From NCBI GenBank assembly GCA_017414645.1, contig JAFQLL010000104.1:1-53890 (forward strand): a DNA stretch of 53,890 nucleotides, in the 5' to 3' direction. The notes beneath the pieces were generated by a model, which saw only the letters and a list, made by a program, of their open reading frames with translations, was not told where the DNA came from and made no database searches. The position numbers were made by a program, and so were the translations under genes. Origin of the DNA: Clostridia bacterium (lineage in GTDB: Bacteria > Bacillota > Clostridia > UMGS1883). Shown piece by piece: positions 43,479 through 51,563 of the stretch; the first letter of the stretch is position 1, and every line of letters begins with the position of its first letter.

Positions 43479-44087
43479 ATGAAACAAATTACAAAAATAG
43501 TTATAACCGGTGGACCCTGTGCAGGCAAAACAACAGCATTAGAACATATCCGCACTGTTTTTTCCGAGAAAGGTTATACGGTGGTTTTCATTCCCGAAAC
43601 TGCAACGGAGCTTATATCCGGCGGCATAGCGCCATGGACCACTAATACAAATCAGAACTTTCAGCACTGTCTTTTAATGCTTCAATGCGAGAAGGAAACC
43701 TACTTTACCTGGGGTGCTGAGCGCCTTAAAGAAAACAGCAAGCTGCTTATTGTTTGCGATCGTGGCGCAATGGACAATAAGGCATACACCTACAACGACG
43801 AGTTTTCAAACATACTTAGCCTTATGAATACCACAGAGGACGCTCTTTTATCCCGCTACGATGCTGTTTTTCATCTTGTAACAGCTGCCAACGGCGCAGA
43901 AGATTTCTACACACTTTCCAATAACAATGCACGCTACGAAACGATTGAAGAGGCACGTGCACTGGACAAACGCCTTATAAATGCGTGGAAAAACCACCCA
44001 CATCACGTTGTTATTGACAATTCTTCCGACTTTAAGGGCAAGCTTAACTGTCTTACAGACAAAATTTCAGAGTTCCTTGATAAATGA
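43479..44087 (+). CDS. AAA/P-loop ATPase, predicted kinase (AAA_28-like)
   Basis: 202 residues. Walker A GGPCAGKTT; the PETATELISGG segment; Walker B-like LLIVCDRGAMDNKAY; and late RYDAVFHLVTAANGAEDFY with NARYETIEEARALDKRLINAW. This is the pattern of a small predicted nucleoside/metabolite kinase family also seen fused to NadR-like proteins; the substrate is unknown. Single-gene unit with its own promoter and terminator. Confidence 0.82.
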   Translation: MKQITKIVITGGPCAGKTTALEHIRTVFSEKGYTVVFIPETATELISGGIAPWTTNTNQNFQHCLLMLQCEKETYFTWGAERLKENSKLLIVCDRGAMDNKAYTYNDEFSNILSLMNTTEDALLSRYDAVFHLVTAANGAEDFYTLSNNNARYETIEEARALDKRLINAWKNHPHHVVIDNSSDFKGKLNCLTDKISEFLDK

Positions 44088-44088
44088 T

Positions 44089-44118
44089 AAAAATGGAGAA
44101 CTTTCGTTCTCCATTTTT
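44089..44118. terminator. Bidirectional terminator before pyk
   Basis: A 13-bp perfect stem (44089-44101/44106-44118) with AAAAA and TTTTT ends, between two converging genes. Confidence 0.92.
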
Positions 44119-44122
44119 ATTT

Positions 44123-45583
44123 TTAAATCACTTCAATGCTCATTGTATTTGTACCGTTACGGCTTTCAATATCGTTATCAAAAAGCACAATTACAGTGTC
44201 GCCCTTCTTTACCAGACCTGCTGCAACTGCTTTTTCTCTTGCTTGCTTAATAATTTCTCTGGGTCTGTCCTTTCTGTCGCCCATAAGAGGAACAACTCCA
44301 TAGTAAGCAGACAGGCTCTTATAAACCGCTTCGCTTGTAACAATGGCAACAATGGGAATTTCGGGACGAAAACGCGAAAGCTCGCGGATTGTGGTACCAC
44401 CCTGAGAAACAGCAATAATTGCACTTGCATTGATTTCGGGCACAATTGACTGAACAGCATGGCATATAACCGACATATACGGATATTTTGTATCACGGAC
44501 CTTATACTCGCTCTTATCCTTAAAACGAAGGTTCTGCTCCGCTTCGCGACAAATGCCCGAAAGTGCCTTAACGCTTTCCACGGGATACATACCTGCCGCA
44601 CTTTCACCGGAGAGCATAACGCAGGTTGTGTTATCATAAACAGCATTTGCAACGTCGCTTATTTCTGCACGGGTGGGTCTTGCGTGTGTAATCATAGACT
44701 CCAGCATCTGTGTTGCAGTAATAACAATTTTTCCCTTTTCTGCACAGCGTCTTATAATTGTCTTCTGTGTTGCAGGAAGCTTTACATAAGGGATTTCAAC
44801 ACCCATATCTCCGCGGGCAACCATAACACCGTCGCTCACATCAATAATTTCGTCAAGATTATCAACACCGTCCTGGTTTTCTATTTTGGCAATAATTTCA
44901 ACACCGCAATAGCCCAGACGTGTGATGAACTTTCTTATGTCCTTAACATCTTCTGCACATCTTACAAAAGATGCCGCAACGTACTGAATGCCTTGGGACA
45001 AACCGAACTTTATATCCTCCTCATCCTTTAAGGAGAGATACATCATTTCAACGTGATAGTCGGGGAAATTAAGGCTCTTTCTGTTGGAAAGTGCGCCTGT
45101 TCTTTCTGCACGGCAAAGGATATAGTCATCGCCTATTTCCATTACTGAAAATTCCATGTTTCCGTCGTCTGCAAGAATTACGTGAGGGTTACCTGTCTCC
45201 CAGCGATCTTTTACCTCGCTCTTTGTTTTGTACCATTCATCAATAAGCTTAGGGTATGAAATGTTTATTTTCTTTTCACAAGGAGCAGTGGTATCCGCTT
45301 CCTTTGTGAAAGCAAACAATTCTCCTCTTTCAATGGGCATTTTTCCGCCTTCAAACATGCCCACACGTACCTCAGGTCCCTTTGTGTCAAGAAGAAGGCC
45401 CACGCTTTTACCTTTTTCCGCGGCTACCTCTTTAACCAAGTCCATTCTCGCCTTTTGCTCTTCGTAAGTAGAATGGGAAAAGTTAAACCTTGCAACGTTC
45501 ATACCGGCATCTATCATTTTTCCGATAATTTCCTTCGATTCGCTCGCAGGGCCTATAGTACATATAATTTTTGTTTTGCGCAT
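44123..45583 (-). CDS. pyk: Pyruvate kinase
   Basis: 486 residues. Converts phosphoenolpyruvate and ADP to pyruvate and ATP. Motifs: TKIICTIGPAS, NVARFNFSH, LLLDTKGPEVRVG, IIAKIENQDGVDN, VMVARGDMGVEIP, ATQMLESM, RPTRAEISDVANAV and MLSGESAAG. It ends after the usual C-domain (VIVLFDNDIESRNGTNTMSIEVI), without the extra PEP-utiliser domain seen in many Firmicutes. Follows the M24 peptidase by four bases, hence one operon. Confidence 0.97.
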   Translation of the reverse strand: MRKTKIICTIGPASESKEIIGKMIDAGMNVARFNFSHSTYEEQKARMDLVKEVAAEKGKSVGLLLDTKGPEVRVGMFEGGKMPIERGELFAFTKEADTTAPCEKKINISYPKLIDEWYKTKSEVKDRWETGNPHVILADDGNMEFSVMEIGDDYILCRAERTGALSNRKSLNFPDYHVEMMYLSLKDEEDIKFGLSQGIQYVAASFVRCAEDVKDIRKFITRLGYCGVEIIAKIENQDGVDNLDEIIDVSDGVMVARGDMGVEIPYVKLPATQKTIIRRCAEKGKIVITATQMLESMITHARPTRAEISDVANAVYDNTTCVMLSGESAAGMYPVESVKALSGICREAEQNLRFKDKSEYKVRDTKYPYMSVICHAVQSIVPEINASAIIAVSQGGTTIRELSRFRPEIPIVAIVTSEAVYKSLSAYYGVVPLMGDRKDRPREIIKQAREKAVAAGLVKKGDTVIVLFDNDIESRNGTNTMSIEVI

Positions 45584-45587
45584 TATG

Positions 45588-46769
45588 TCAGTCCTCCAGA
45601 ATTTTTACGATACTTTCCTGTTCTCCACCGGTAACTTCTACCTTTCCGTCGTGGTGAATGTATACATCGGTCTCAGTTCTCACGCCAAATTTGCCCAGGT
45701 ATATCCCCGGTTCAATGGAAAAGCCTGTGCAGGGCATAATTGTTCTCTCATCGTGAGTTTCAAAATTGTCAATATTTGCACCCATTGCGTGCACAGTAGC
45801 ACCCGGACCTATGGAATGACCTGTTCTGTGCAGGAAATAGTCGCCGTAGCCTGCCTTTTTAATAAAGTTACGGCATGCATCATCAACGGCATAACCGGGA
45901 AGCTTTTCCCCTGCCTTTTCGGCGCTGTAGAGCAAATCGCAGGCAGCCAGTCTGCCACCCTTTGCAACATTGAAAACGTTTACATATTCATCAGGAATGC
46001 TTGAGCCGCAATAGCCCATCCAGGTAATGTCAGCATAAACGCTTTCGTCTGTTTTTTCTCGCGCCCAAAGGTCAATTAAAACAAGGTCGCCACGCTTTAT
46101 TTCGCTACTTTTTGCCTTTGTGGGCTCATAGTGAGAATTTGAGCTGTTTTCGTTAACGCCTACAATTGCACGGTCGGTTGCATACATATTACGCCTGTCA
46201 AATTCCTGCATAATAAATTCCTGCACCATATACTCGTTTACAAATTCGCCGCTTCTGAGCTTTTCGCCGATATATTTAAAGGCTAAATCCTTAGTTTTCT
46301 GAACATTTTCAGCCGCATACATATGGCTTTTGTAATTTTCCTCGCTCCATACGGCAGTCAGAATTGTAAACATGTCCATGCTGGACACAACAGTCTTCCC
46401 CAGGCTTCGCACATAGTCCACAATACCGCCGTCTGCCCAGGACACAATGGGAATTGCACACAGGGGCGAATACTCCATTGCAACAGTATTATCGTTTTTA
46501 AGTAGCCTTTCAAGATTTTCAAAAAGCTCCTGCCATGTAACATACATTATTCTTTCACAAGGAAGGTTTTCGTATGCATTGCGGTCAATAATATGATAAA
46601 CAACAACAGGCGAGCCACATTTTGGTATGTATACATAAGCTCTTCTTGTTGTAAACTTTTTGCCTATAATCTGGCACATTGCAGGGTTACTTCCACGGAA
46701 ATCGCTTATCAGCCACGAATCAATGCCGTTTTGCTGCATGTGCATTTGAATTGAGTCAATATTTTTCAA
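45588..46769 (-). CDS. M24 family metallopeptidase (Xaa-Pro aminopeptidase-like)
   Basis: Creatinase-like N-domain (1-170) followed by a pita-bread catalytic domain with the five metal ligands in order: Asp (LVLIDLW), Asp (VYADITW), His (FLHRTGHSIGPG), Glu (FSIEPGIY) and Glu (GVRTETDVYI). It should be a dinuclear metal aminopeptidase or Xaa-Pro dipeptidase acting on cytosolic peptides. Start chosen at TTG 46769, with GAGGTGA six bases upstream; GTG 46772 and 46781 are alternatives. Confidence 0.88.
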   Translation of the reverse strand: MKNIDSIQMHMQQNGIDSWLISDFRGSNPAMCQIIGKKFTTRRAYVYIPKCGSPVVVYHIIDRNAYENLPCERIMYVTWQELFENLERLLKNDNTVAMEYSPLCAIPIVSWADGGIVDYVRSLGKTVVSSMDMFTILTAVWSEENYKSHMYAAENVQKTKDLAFKYIGEKLRSGEFVNEYMVQEFIMQEFDRRNMYATDRAIVGVNENSSNSHYEPTKAKSSEIKRGDLVLIDLWAREKTDESVYADITWMGYCGSSIPDEYVNVFNVAKGGRLAACDLLYSAEKAGEKLPGYAVDDACRNFIKKAGYGDYFLHRTGHSIGPGATVHAMGANIDNFETHDERTIMPCTGFSIEPGIYLGKFGVRTETDVYIHHDGKVEVTGGEQESIVKILED

Positions 46770-46790
46770 CACACAAATCACCTCATTCTA

Positions 46791-46819
46791 AGTATACACC
46801 AAACTTTAAAAAATTTCAA
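46791..46819 (-). promoter_or_regulatory. Promoter of the M24 peptidase-pyk operon
   Basis: TTGAAA (46819-46814), 17-base spacer, TATACT (46796-46791), read on the minus strand. Confidence 0.75.
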
Positions 46820-46876
46820 TCGCAACATTTTCAAATTTTTCCTTTTTAAAAACACAATATAATGTATAAATAAATA

Positions 46877-46905
46877 TTGCTTACACAAAAAAAATGTGTT
46901 ATAAT
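46877..46905 (+). promoter_or_regulatory. Promoter of the two-TM coiled-coil protein gene
   Basis: TTGCTT (46877-46882), 17-base spacer, TATAAT (46900-46905). The spacer contains ACAC and GTGT arms around an A-run. Confidence 0.75.
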
Positions 46906-46949
46906 ATAGTAGATTATAGTAAAATTTAAGTTTTTCGGGGGGATTTTAC

Positions 46950-48026
46950 GTGTCAACAGGCAGAAAAAAACCTATTTCTATAACATTGGCGGCAGCCGTT
47001 GTTATATGTATTATAACTTTCATTTTAGGCTTTGTAATTTCATCCTTTGCATTTCTTGACTCAAGAATAGAAACTGCAAAGGAAAAGAACGCTGAACTTA
47101 CACAGAGCATTTCAGAAAAAGAAATGGAAATTAAAGAGCTTAAAAAGGCTATGGAACAGAAAGATGAAAACAATATCCTTCTTGCAGAGCAGATTCAGAC
47201 ACATCTGGACACAATCGAAAAGCTCAACGGTGAAATTGCCAACCTCAAAAACGACGTAGATGTCATTTCCGAGGCAGCCATCAACGCAGAGGGCAGTACA
47301 AGCTCCTTCTTCCTTTCGTTTGCAACACTTACGCTTTCCCAGCAGCTTATCATGCTTGTACTTTTACTTGTTGTTCTTATCTTTATAATAAGCATAACTT
47401 GCTCAGTCATTGCTTCTAAATCTTCCGCAAAGGTTGGTAAGAAGGCAAAAAGAGCACATAGGGAAAAAGCTGTTGAAGCACCCGTTGAAGGCGCAGAAGC
47501 TGAAACAGAAGCAGAGATGGAATCCGACCCTGCAGTTGAAAACGAAACAGAAGAGGAACTGCCCCAAGCACCTGTTGAAGAGGTTTCCGAAGAGCCTACA
47601 ATGCCTGTTTACGAAAAGAGTTTACCTGCCGTTGCGAAAGCTGTTGAGCTTTTGTACCGGAACAAGCTGGAAGATTCTATTTCCGATTTGGGTGGTTTTA
47701 AATTCGGAATCACAAACTTCGACGAAGTTCTTTTCGACAAGCGTCGTGCCAAGTCCTTTGGCAATGCAGAAAACGGCGACTTTGTGGCATTTATGTCTTC
47801 AACAGAAAGCTCCAAAAAGCTTTACATAATTCCTCGCAATCTCGTACTTTCCGATTCTACTGTTGCACTCCGCGGTGTTCTGGATTTGTTCAATCTTTCC
47901 AACGAAAACGGAGACAGTCTCACCTCCGGCACAATTCAGATTAGAAAAGTTCTTTCTCCTGCAGTTTTTGCCTGCGGTGACAGTGGCTGGGCCATCGAAT
48001 CAAAGGGCGAAATTATCTCTATTTAA
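46950..48026 (+). CDS. Two-TM coiled-coil protein with acidic linker, function unknown
   Basis: 358 residues from GTG 46950, which has GGGGGG seven bases upstream. Layout: membrane segment 11-32; charged coiled coil about 38-105 (heptads in EKNAELTQSISEKEMEIKELKKAMEQ); second membrane segment 131-154; basic then acidic low-complexity linker about 157-218; and a folded C-terminal domain 220-358 (SLPAVAKAVELLYRNKLEDS to the end) with no motif I recognise. The coiled coil should face outward between the two segments and the C-domain inward. Monocistronic, with its own promoter and terminator. It recalls stress- or division-linked membrane scaffolds only in shape; no function assigned. Confidence 0.8.
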   Translation: MSTGRKKPISITLAAAVVICIITFILGFVISSFAFLDSRIETAKEKNAELTQSISEKEMEIKELKKAMEQKDENNILLAEQIQTHLDTIEKLNGEIANLKNDVDVISEAAINAEGSTSSFFLSFATLTLSQQLIMLVLLLVVLIFIISITCSVIASKSSAKVGKKAKRAHREKAVEAPVEGAEAETEAEMESDPAVENETEEELPQAPVEEVSEEPTMPVYEKSLPAVAKAVELLYRNKLEDSISDLGGFKFGITNFDEVLFDKRRAKSFGNAENGDFVAFMSSTESSKKLYIIPRNLVLSDSTVALRGVLDLFNLSNENGDSLTSGTIQIRKVLSPAVFACGDSGWAIESKGEIISI

Positions 48027-48032
48027 GCCAAG

Positions 48033-48062
48033 AATCCTCCGTATAAAACGGAGGATTTTTTT
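48033..48062 (+). terminator. Terminator of the coiled-coil protein gene
   Basis: A 10-bp stem (48033-48042/48048-48057) followed by a T-run; one base later the next gene's TTGACA begins. Confidence 0.92.
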
Positions 48063-48063
48063 G

Positions 48064-48092
48064 TTGACAAATAGAATCTAAAGTATTATTAT
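48064..48092 (+). promoter_or_regulatory. Promoter of the pyridoxal kinase-family gene
   Basis: TTGACA (48064-48069), 17-base spacer, TATTAT (48087-48092). Confidence 0.78.
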
Positions 48093-48123
48093 TAAAAGAA
48101 AGATTTTGAAAGGTCTGATATAA

Positions 48124-48960
48124 ATGGATTACAAAAGAATTTTAACAATACAGGATATTTCCTGCGTAGGTCAATGCTCGCTGACAGTTGCGCTCCCTAT
48201 AATTTCTGCCTGTGGTATTGAAACCGCGGTTCTCCCTTCAAGTGTGCTCTCAACTCACACAGGAGGCTTCTCGGGCTATACCTTCCGCGACTTAACCGAC
48301 GACATCCCCTCAATTGAACAGCATTGGCAAAAAGAAAACATAAAATTCGACGCCCTTTACACAGGTTATCTTGGTTCTACACTCCAGATTGACATGGTTT
48401 CACACATTATGGACACATGCCTTAAGGAAGGCGCAAAAACAATTGTTGACCCTGCAATGGCAGACAACGGCAAGCTTTACTACGGCTTTGACGAGGCTTT
48501 TGTTAAAGCAATGGCAACTCTTTGCGCAAAAGCAGACATCATCGTGCCCAACATTACTGAAGCCTGCTTCATGACAGGCATTGAATACAAAACAGAATAC
48601 GACCGCGCCTATATAGATTCTATTCTTTCAGCACTTACTGACATGGGTGCAAAAACAGTAGTTCTCACAGGCGTTACCTACAATTCTACCTCAACAGGTG
48701 TAGTTGTTTTTGAAAATGGCGAATATTCCTATTATGAGCACAAGAAGCTCCCCGGAGGTTGCCACGGCACAGGTGATGTGTATGCTTCGGCTTTTGTTGG
48801 AGCATTAATGCGTGGTTTCTCAACCTTTAATGCTGCAGCCTTAGCAGCAGACTACACTCTTCTTTGCATTGAAAAAACACTTCCCGATATTAAAGAGCAT
48901 TGGTATGGGGTTAAGTTTGAAACCTGTATACCCGAGCTTGTAAACATGATAAATAAGTAA
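48124..48960 (+). CDS. Pyridoxamine/pyridoxal kinase family protein
   Basis: 278 residues, ribokinase-like fold. Motifs: ILTIQDISCVGQCSLTVALPIISACG at the start, VLSTHTGGFSGYTF, YTGYLGSTLQI, IVDPAMADNGKLY, NITEACFMTG, and the C-terminal anion hole/catalytic base GGCHGTGDVYASAFVGAL. These fit pyridoxamine kinases of Firmicutes that make PLP or PMP by salvage; hydroxymethylpyrimidine kinase activity cannot be excluded. No other B6 genes are nearby. Confidence 0.88.
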   Translation: MDYKRILTIQDISCVGQCSLTVALPIISACGIETAVLPSSVLSTHTGGFSGYTFRDLTDDIPSIEQHWQKENIKFDALYTGYLGSTLQIDMVSHIMDTCLKEGAKTIVDPAMADNGKLYYGFDEAFVKAMATLCAKADIIVPNITEACFMTGIEYKTEYDRAYIDSILSALTDMGAKTVVLTGVTYNSTSTGVVVFENGEYSYYEHKKLPGGCHGTGDVYASAFVGALMRGFSTFNAAALAADYTLLCIEKTLPDIKEHWYGVKFETCIPELVNMINK

Positions 48961-48963
48961 TCA

Positions 48964-48995
48964 AAAACTGCGATAGCAAAAGCTATCGCAGTTTT
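48964..48995. terminator. Bidirectional terminator between kinase and repeat-protein genes
   Basis: A 14-bp perfect stem (48964-48977/48982-48995) with AAAA and TTTT ends. Confidence 0.9.
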
Positions 48996-49006
48996 GTTAT
49001 TCATTC

Positions 49007-50053
49007 TTATTTAATTACAACTTCAATTGCCGCGCCCTGAGGAGGAAGAGAGAATGTAAGCATATCTGCATGGATAACATCAACATTCATACCTTCTTCA
49101 AGGCTTTCAAACTTATAAAGCATTCTGTTCATAACGTGGTGGTAGAATGTTTCTTCGCTTACATTAAAACGAATTTTGGAGCCATCTTCCTTTTCAACAG
49201 TAAAGAAGTCTTCGCCGATTGCAACAATCTTACCGCTTGTTGTAACGTTTTCTACCTTTACTTCTTCAACATTGTTGATAATTACTTCATAAGCTGCAAC
49301 CTGAGGAGGAAGAGAAGCTGTCATTGCTTCTGCATGGTTTACGGAAATAACCATACCTGCTTCAATATCAGCAAGAGTGTATAAACGTCTGTTCATTTCG
49401 TGGTGAATGTTTGTTTCTTCACCAACCATGAACATAACCTCGCCCATAGCTTCTGTTTCAGCTAAAATAAAGTTTTCGCCAACTTCCTTAACAGTACCTG
49501 TAACAAACTGCTTCTCTGCAAGGTGTACTTCGTTTAAAAATACAACTTCCTTAGCATAAGTCTGAGGAGGAATTGATGCTGTCATTGTTTCTGCAAAGTA
49601 AACCTTAAGTGTGGCACCTACTGCAACATCGTTAAACTTGTAAAGCATTCTGTTCATTTCGTGGTGGAAGTGTGTGTTGTCGTCAACTCTGAACATAACT
49701 TCGCCTAACTTTTCTGTGTCAGCAAGGAAATATCCCTCACCCACCTCTGTAACAGTTGCCTTTGTGGAATATTCTTCATATGCCTTCTTCATTGCGTCAA
49801 CCTCTTCAAAAAAGCTTTCATCTGCATAGGTTACATCGTAATCAAGGCTGATTTTTTCGCCAACCGCTTCTTCAATAACAAAGCCACCGTCGCGGATAAT
49901 AACGGTCTTTTCTTCCTGGTTCCAATCTACTGCAAAGCCCTTTTCTTCCAATGTAGCACGCACGGGCATAAGGCCTTCTGCTGCAAAAGCAGCTACACCT
50001 GAAAGTAATACTGCAGCAAGTGTGAGTGCTGCGCCTCTTGTAAACATTTTCAT
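49007..50053 (-). CDS. Secreted protein with three OB-like HHxMNR repeats
   Basis: 348 residues. Signal peptide 1-25, then a partial copper-amine-oxidase-N-like segment (LMPVRATLEEKGFAVDWNQEEKTVIIRD, 28-55) common in secreted Firmicutes proteins, a helical bridge (80-94), and three tandem repeats of about 75 residues (about 98-171, 185-258, 273-347). Each repeat runs G/A-x-V-x-x-VG-E-x-[YF]-[FI]-L..., then HH-x-MNR-x-LY (His pairs at 130, 217 and 305), then a strand ending H/F-A-[ED]-x-[ML]-T-x-S-[IL]-PPQ. The fold is probably an OB-type barrel, as in YobA-like secreted proteins. The double-His motif suggests metal binding, which is inference. No function known to me. Confidence 0.82.
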   Translation of the reverse strand: MKMFTRGAALTLAAVLLSGVAAFAAEGLMPVRATLEEKGFAVDWNQEEKTVIIRDGGFVIEEAVGEKISLDYDVTYADESFFEEVDAMKKAYEEYSTKATVTEVGEGYFLADTEKLGEVMFRVDDNTHFHHEMNRMLYKFNDVAVGATLKVYFAETMTASIPPQTYAKEVVFLNEVHLAEKQFVTGTVKEVGENFILAETEAMGEVMFMVGEETNIHHEMNRRLYTLADIEAGMVISVNHAEAMTASLPPQVAAYEVIINNVEEVKVENVTTSGKIVAIGEDFFTVEKEDGSKIRFNVSEETFYHHVMNRMLYKFESLEEGMNVDVIHADMLTFSLPPQGAAIEVVIK

Positions 50054-50232
50054 AGTTTTGTACCTCTCTGTTTCAATTTTATATGTATTTTTAAGGCTTG
50101 TTTACCGCCTTTCACATATAATACTGTTAACTACCCCAAAAGGTTGCATTGATTTTTAAAAATTTTTCAACTATTTTTACCTTAATTTCAATAATACCAT
50201 AGTTTTTTCAATTTGTAAATCTTCTGCGTCTT

Positions 50233-51099
50233 TTATGCTTTGCTTTTCTTTTCGATAAAGTCTGTCAGATATGCAAAAAACTCTTCACAAATCGGCGTCT
50301 TTCGCTCGCTTTGGTGAAAGCCTATCATGATCTCTCTTCTGCAATCAACATTTCTTATTTTCAAAAGCTGTATATCCTCCGAGCTTTCGCCCCACGAAAA
50401 AGCCGGCCAGAAACCAACCCCTGCACCTGCACCTATAATATTCTTAACAGCCACAATAGAGTCCGATTCAAAAATAATTTTTGGTTTGAAGCCTGCTTTT
50501 TCACAAAAGCTGTCACAAATATTTCTGAACAACCTTGACCCTGCAAGGTTAACAAATCCGGCATCACAAAAGCTGTCAAGCTCTACTACATCGGTATATC
50601 GCCTTTCTTTGGGCACCGCCAGATAAATTTCTTCTGTAATAATGCTTGTCTTTTCAAACTCCGACATGCGAGCAGCAGACTCCGGATTAGTCGTCACCGT
50701 AATGTCGCAATCTGCTTCTTCCTCATTTTGTATTACCTGGAAAACTACTTTTTCATTTTTCTTTTTAAACTCTACAATTGCCTCTGTCACAATACCCGAT
50801 GCAGCCAGTACATTAAGCCTTACGGTGTTTTCGTAAATTCCCTTCATTTTTTCAATTTCATCAGGAATTTCATTAAGCAACTGAAAAACTGTATCTAACT
50901 GACTTTTTAAAAATTTCCCGAAAGCTGTGAGCTTTATATTTCTTTTATCCTTTCTAAAAAGCTGAACCCCCATGCTATCTTCCAAAAGCTTTATAGTTTT
51001 AGTTAACGCAGGCTGTGATATATGTAATTCCTCCGCAGCTTTTGTAACATGCTCATGCTTTGCCACAATGTAAAAATAGTATAGCTTGTTAAGTTCCAT
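50233..51099 (-). CDS. LysR family transcriptional regulator
   Basis: 288 residues from ATG 51099 (AAGGTGG four bases upstream). N-terminal HTH (MELNKLYYFYIVAKHEHVTKAAEELHISQPALTKTIKLLEDSMGVQLFRKDKR) and a substrate-binding domain of the type-2 periplasmic binding fold. The effector is unknown. Divergent from the PQ-loop gene, with the inverted repeat ATAACT-3-AGTTAT between them, so it likely regulates that gene and itself. Confidence 0.92.
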   Translation of the reverse strand: MELNKLYYFYIVAKHEHVTKAAEELHISQPALTKTIKLLEDSMGVQLFRKDKRNIKLTAFGKFLKSQLDTVFQLLNEIPDEIEKMKGIYENTVRLNVLAASGIVTEAIVEFKKKNEKVVFQVIQNEEEADCDITVTTNPESAARMSEFEKTSIITEEIYLAVPKERRYTDVVELDSFCDAGFVNLAGSRLFRNICDSFCEKAGFKPKIIFESDSIVAVKNIIGAGAGVGFWPAFSWGESSEDIQLLKIRNVDCRREIMIGFHQSERKTPICEEFFAYLTDFIEKKSKA

Positions 51100-51112
51100 A
51101 AAACCACCTTTC

Positions 51113-51127
51113 ATAACTCAAAGTTAT
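51113..51127. promoter_or_regulatory. Likely LysR binding site
   Basis: Perfect inverted repeat ATAACT-CAA-AGTTAT just upstream of the lysR start, in the intergenic region shared with the divergent PQ-loop gene. Confidence 0.65.
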
Positions 51128-51149
51128 CAATTTCATCACAATTATATAT

Positions 51150-51178
51150 TTTACATTATGCAAAGTCAAGAGTATAAT
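51150..51178 (+). promoter_or_regulatory. Promoter of the PQ-loop protein gene
   Basis: TTTACA (51150-51155), 17-base spacer, TATAAT (51173-51178), with the LysR site about 25 bases upstream of the -35. Confidence 0.8.
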
Positions 51179-51207
51179 ACAGTAAAACGACGAAAGGACT
51201 TGATTAA

Positions 51208-51477
51208 ATGGTTCAGATTTTTGAGTGCATTATGTTACTGTGCTTCGGCATATCCTGGCCCGTCTCGGTATACAAAAGCTATACTTCCCGTTCCACACAA
51301 GGCAAAAGCCTCGTTTTTATGTCAGCCATCCTTATCGGTTACATTGCAGGCATAACCGGCAAGGTAATTTCCGGTAACATTAATTATGTACTTGCTGTTT
51401 ATATATTTAATTTTGTGGTTGTCTCTGTTGATTTTTGCCTGTTCTTTATAAATCGCAAGCACGAATCGGCACTATAG
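51208..51477 (+). CDS. Small PQ-loop-like membrane protein (SemiSWEET-like)
   Basis: 89 residues with three membrane helices (about 3-20, 34-52 and 58-81). The segment GISWPVSVYKSYTSRSTQGKS carries the PQ-loop-type Trp-Pro turn, where the usual PQ is WP. A three-helix unit is what SemiSWEET-type transporters have; they act as dimers and carry small solutes. Substrate unknown; divergence from a LysR gene suggests inducible transport. GAAAGGA lies about nine bases before the ATG. Confidence 0.72.
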   Translation: MVQIFECIMLLCFGISWPVSVYKSYTSRSTQGKSLVFMSAILIGYIAGITGKVISGNINYVLAVYIFNFVVVSVDFCLFFINRKHESAL

Positions 51478-51525
51478 TTATCTCCTCGGCAGGCAAAATT
51501 CCATGCTCAGCCTGTCGATGATATT

Positions 51526-51551
51526 GCTCCCCTTTCGGGGAGCTTTTTTTA
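51526..51551 (+). terminator. Terminator of the PQ-loop gene
   Basis: A 7-bp GC stem (51526-51532/51537-51543) followed by seven Ts on the plus strand. Confidence 0.9.
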
Positions 51552-51563
51552 TCATCATAAGCT

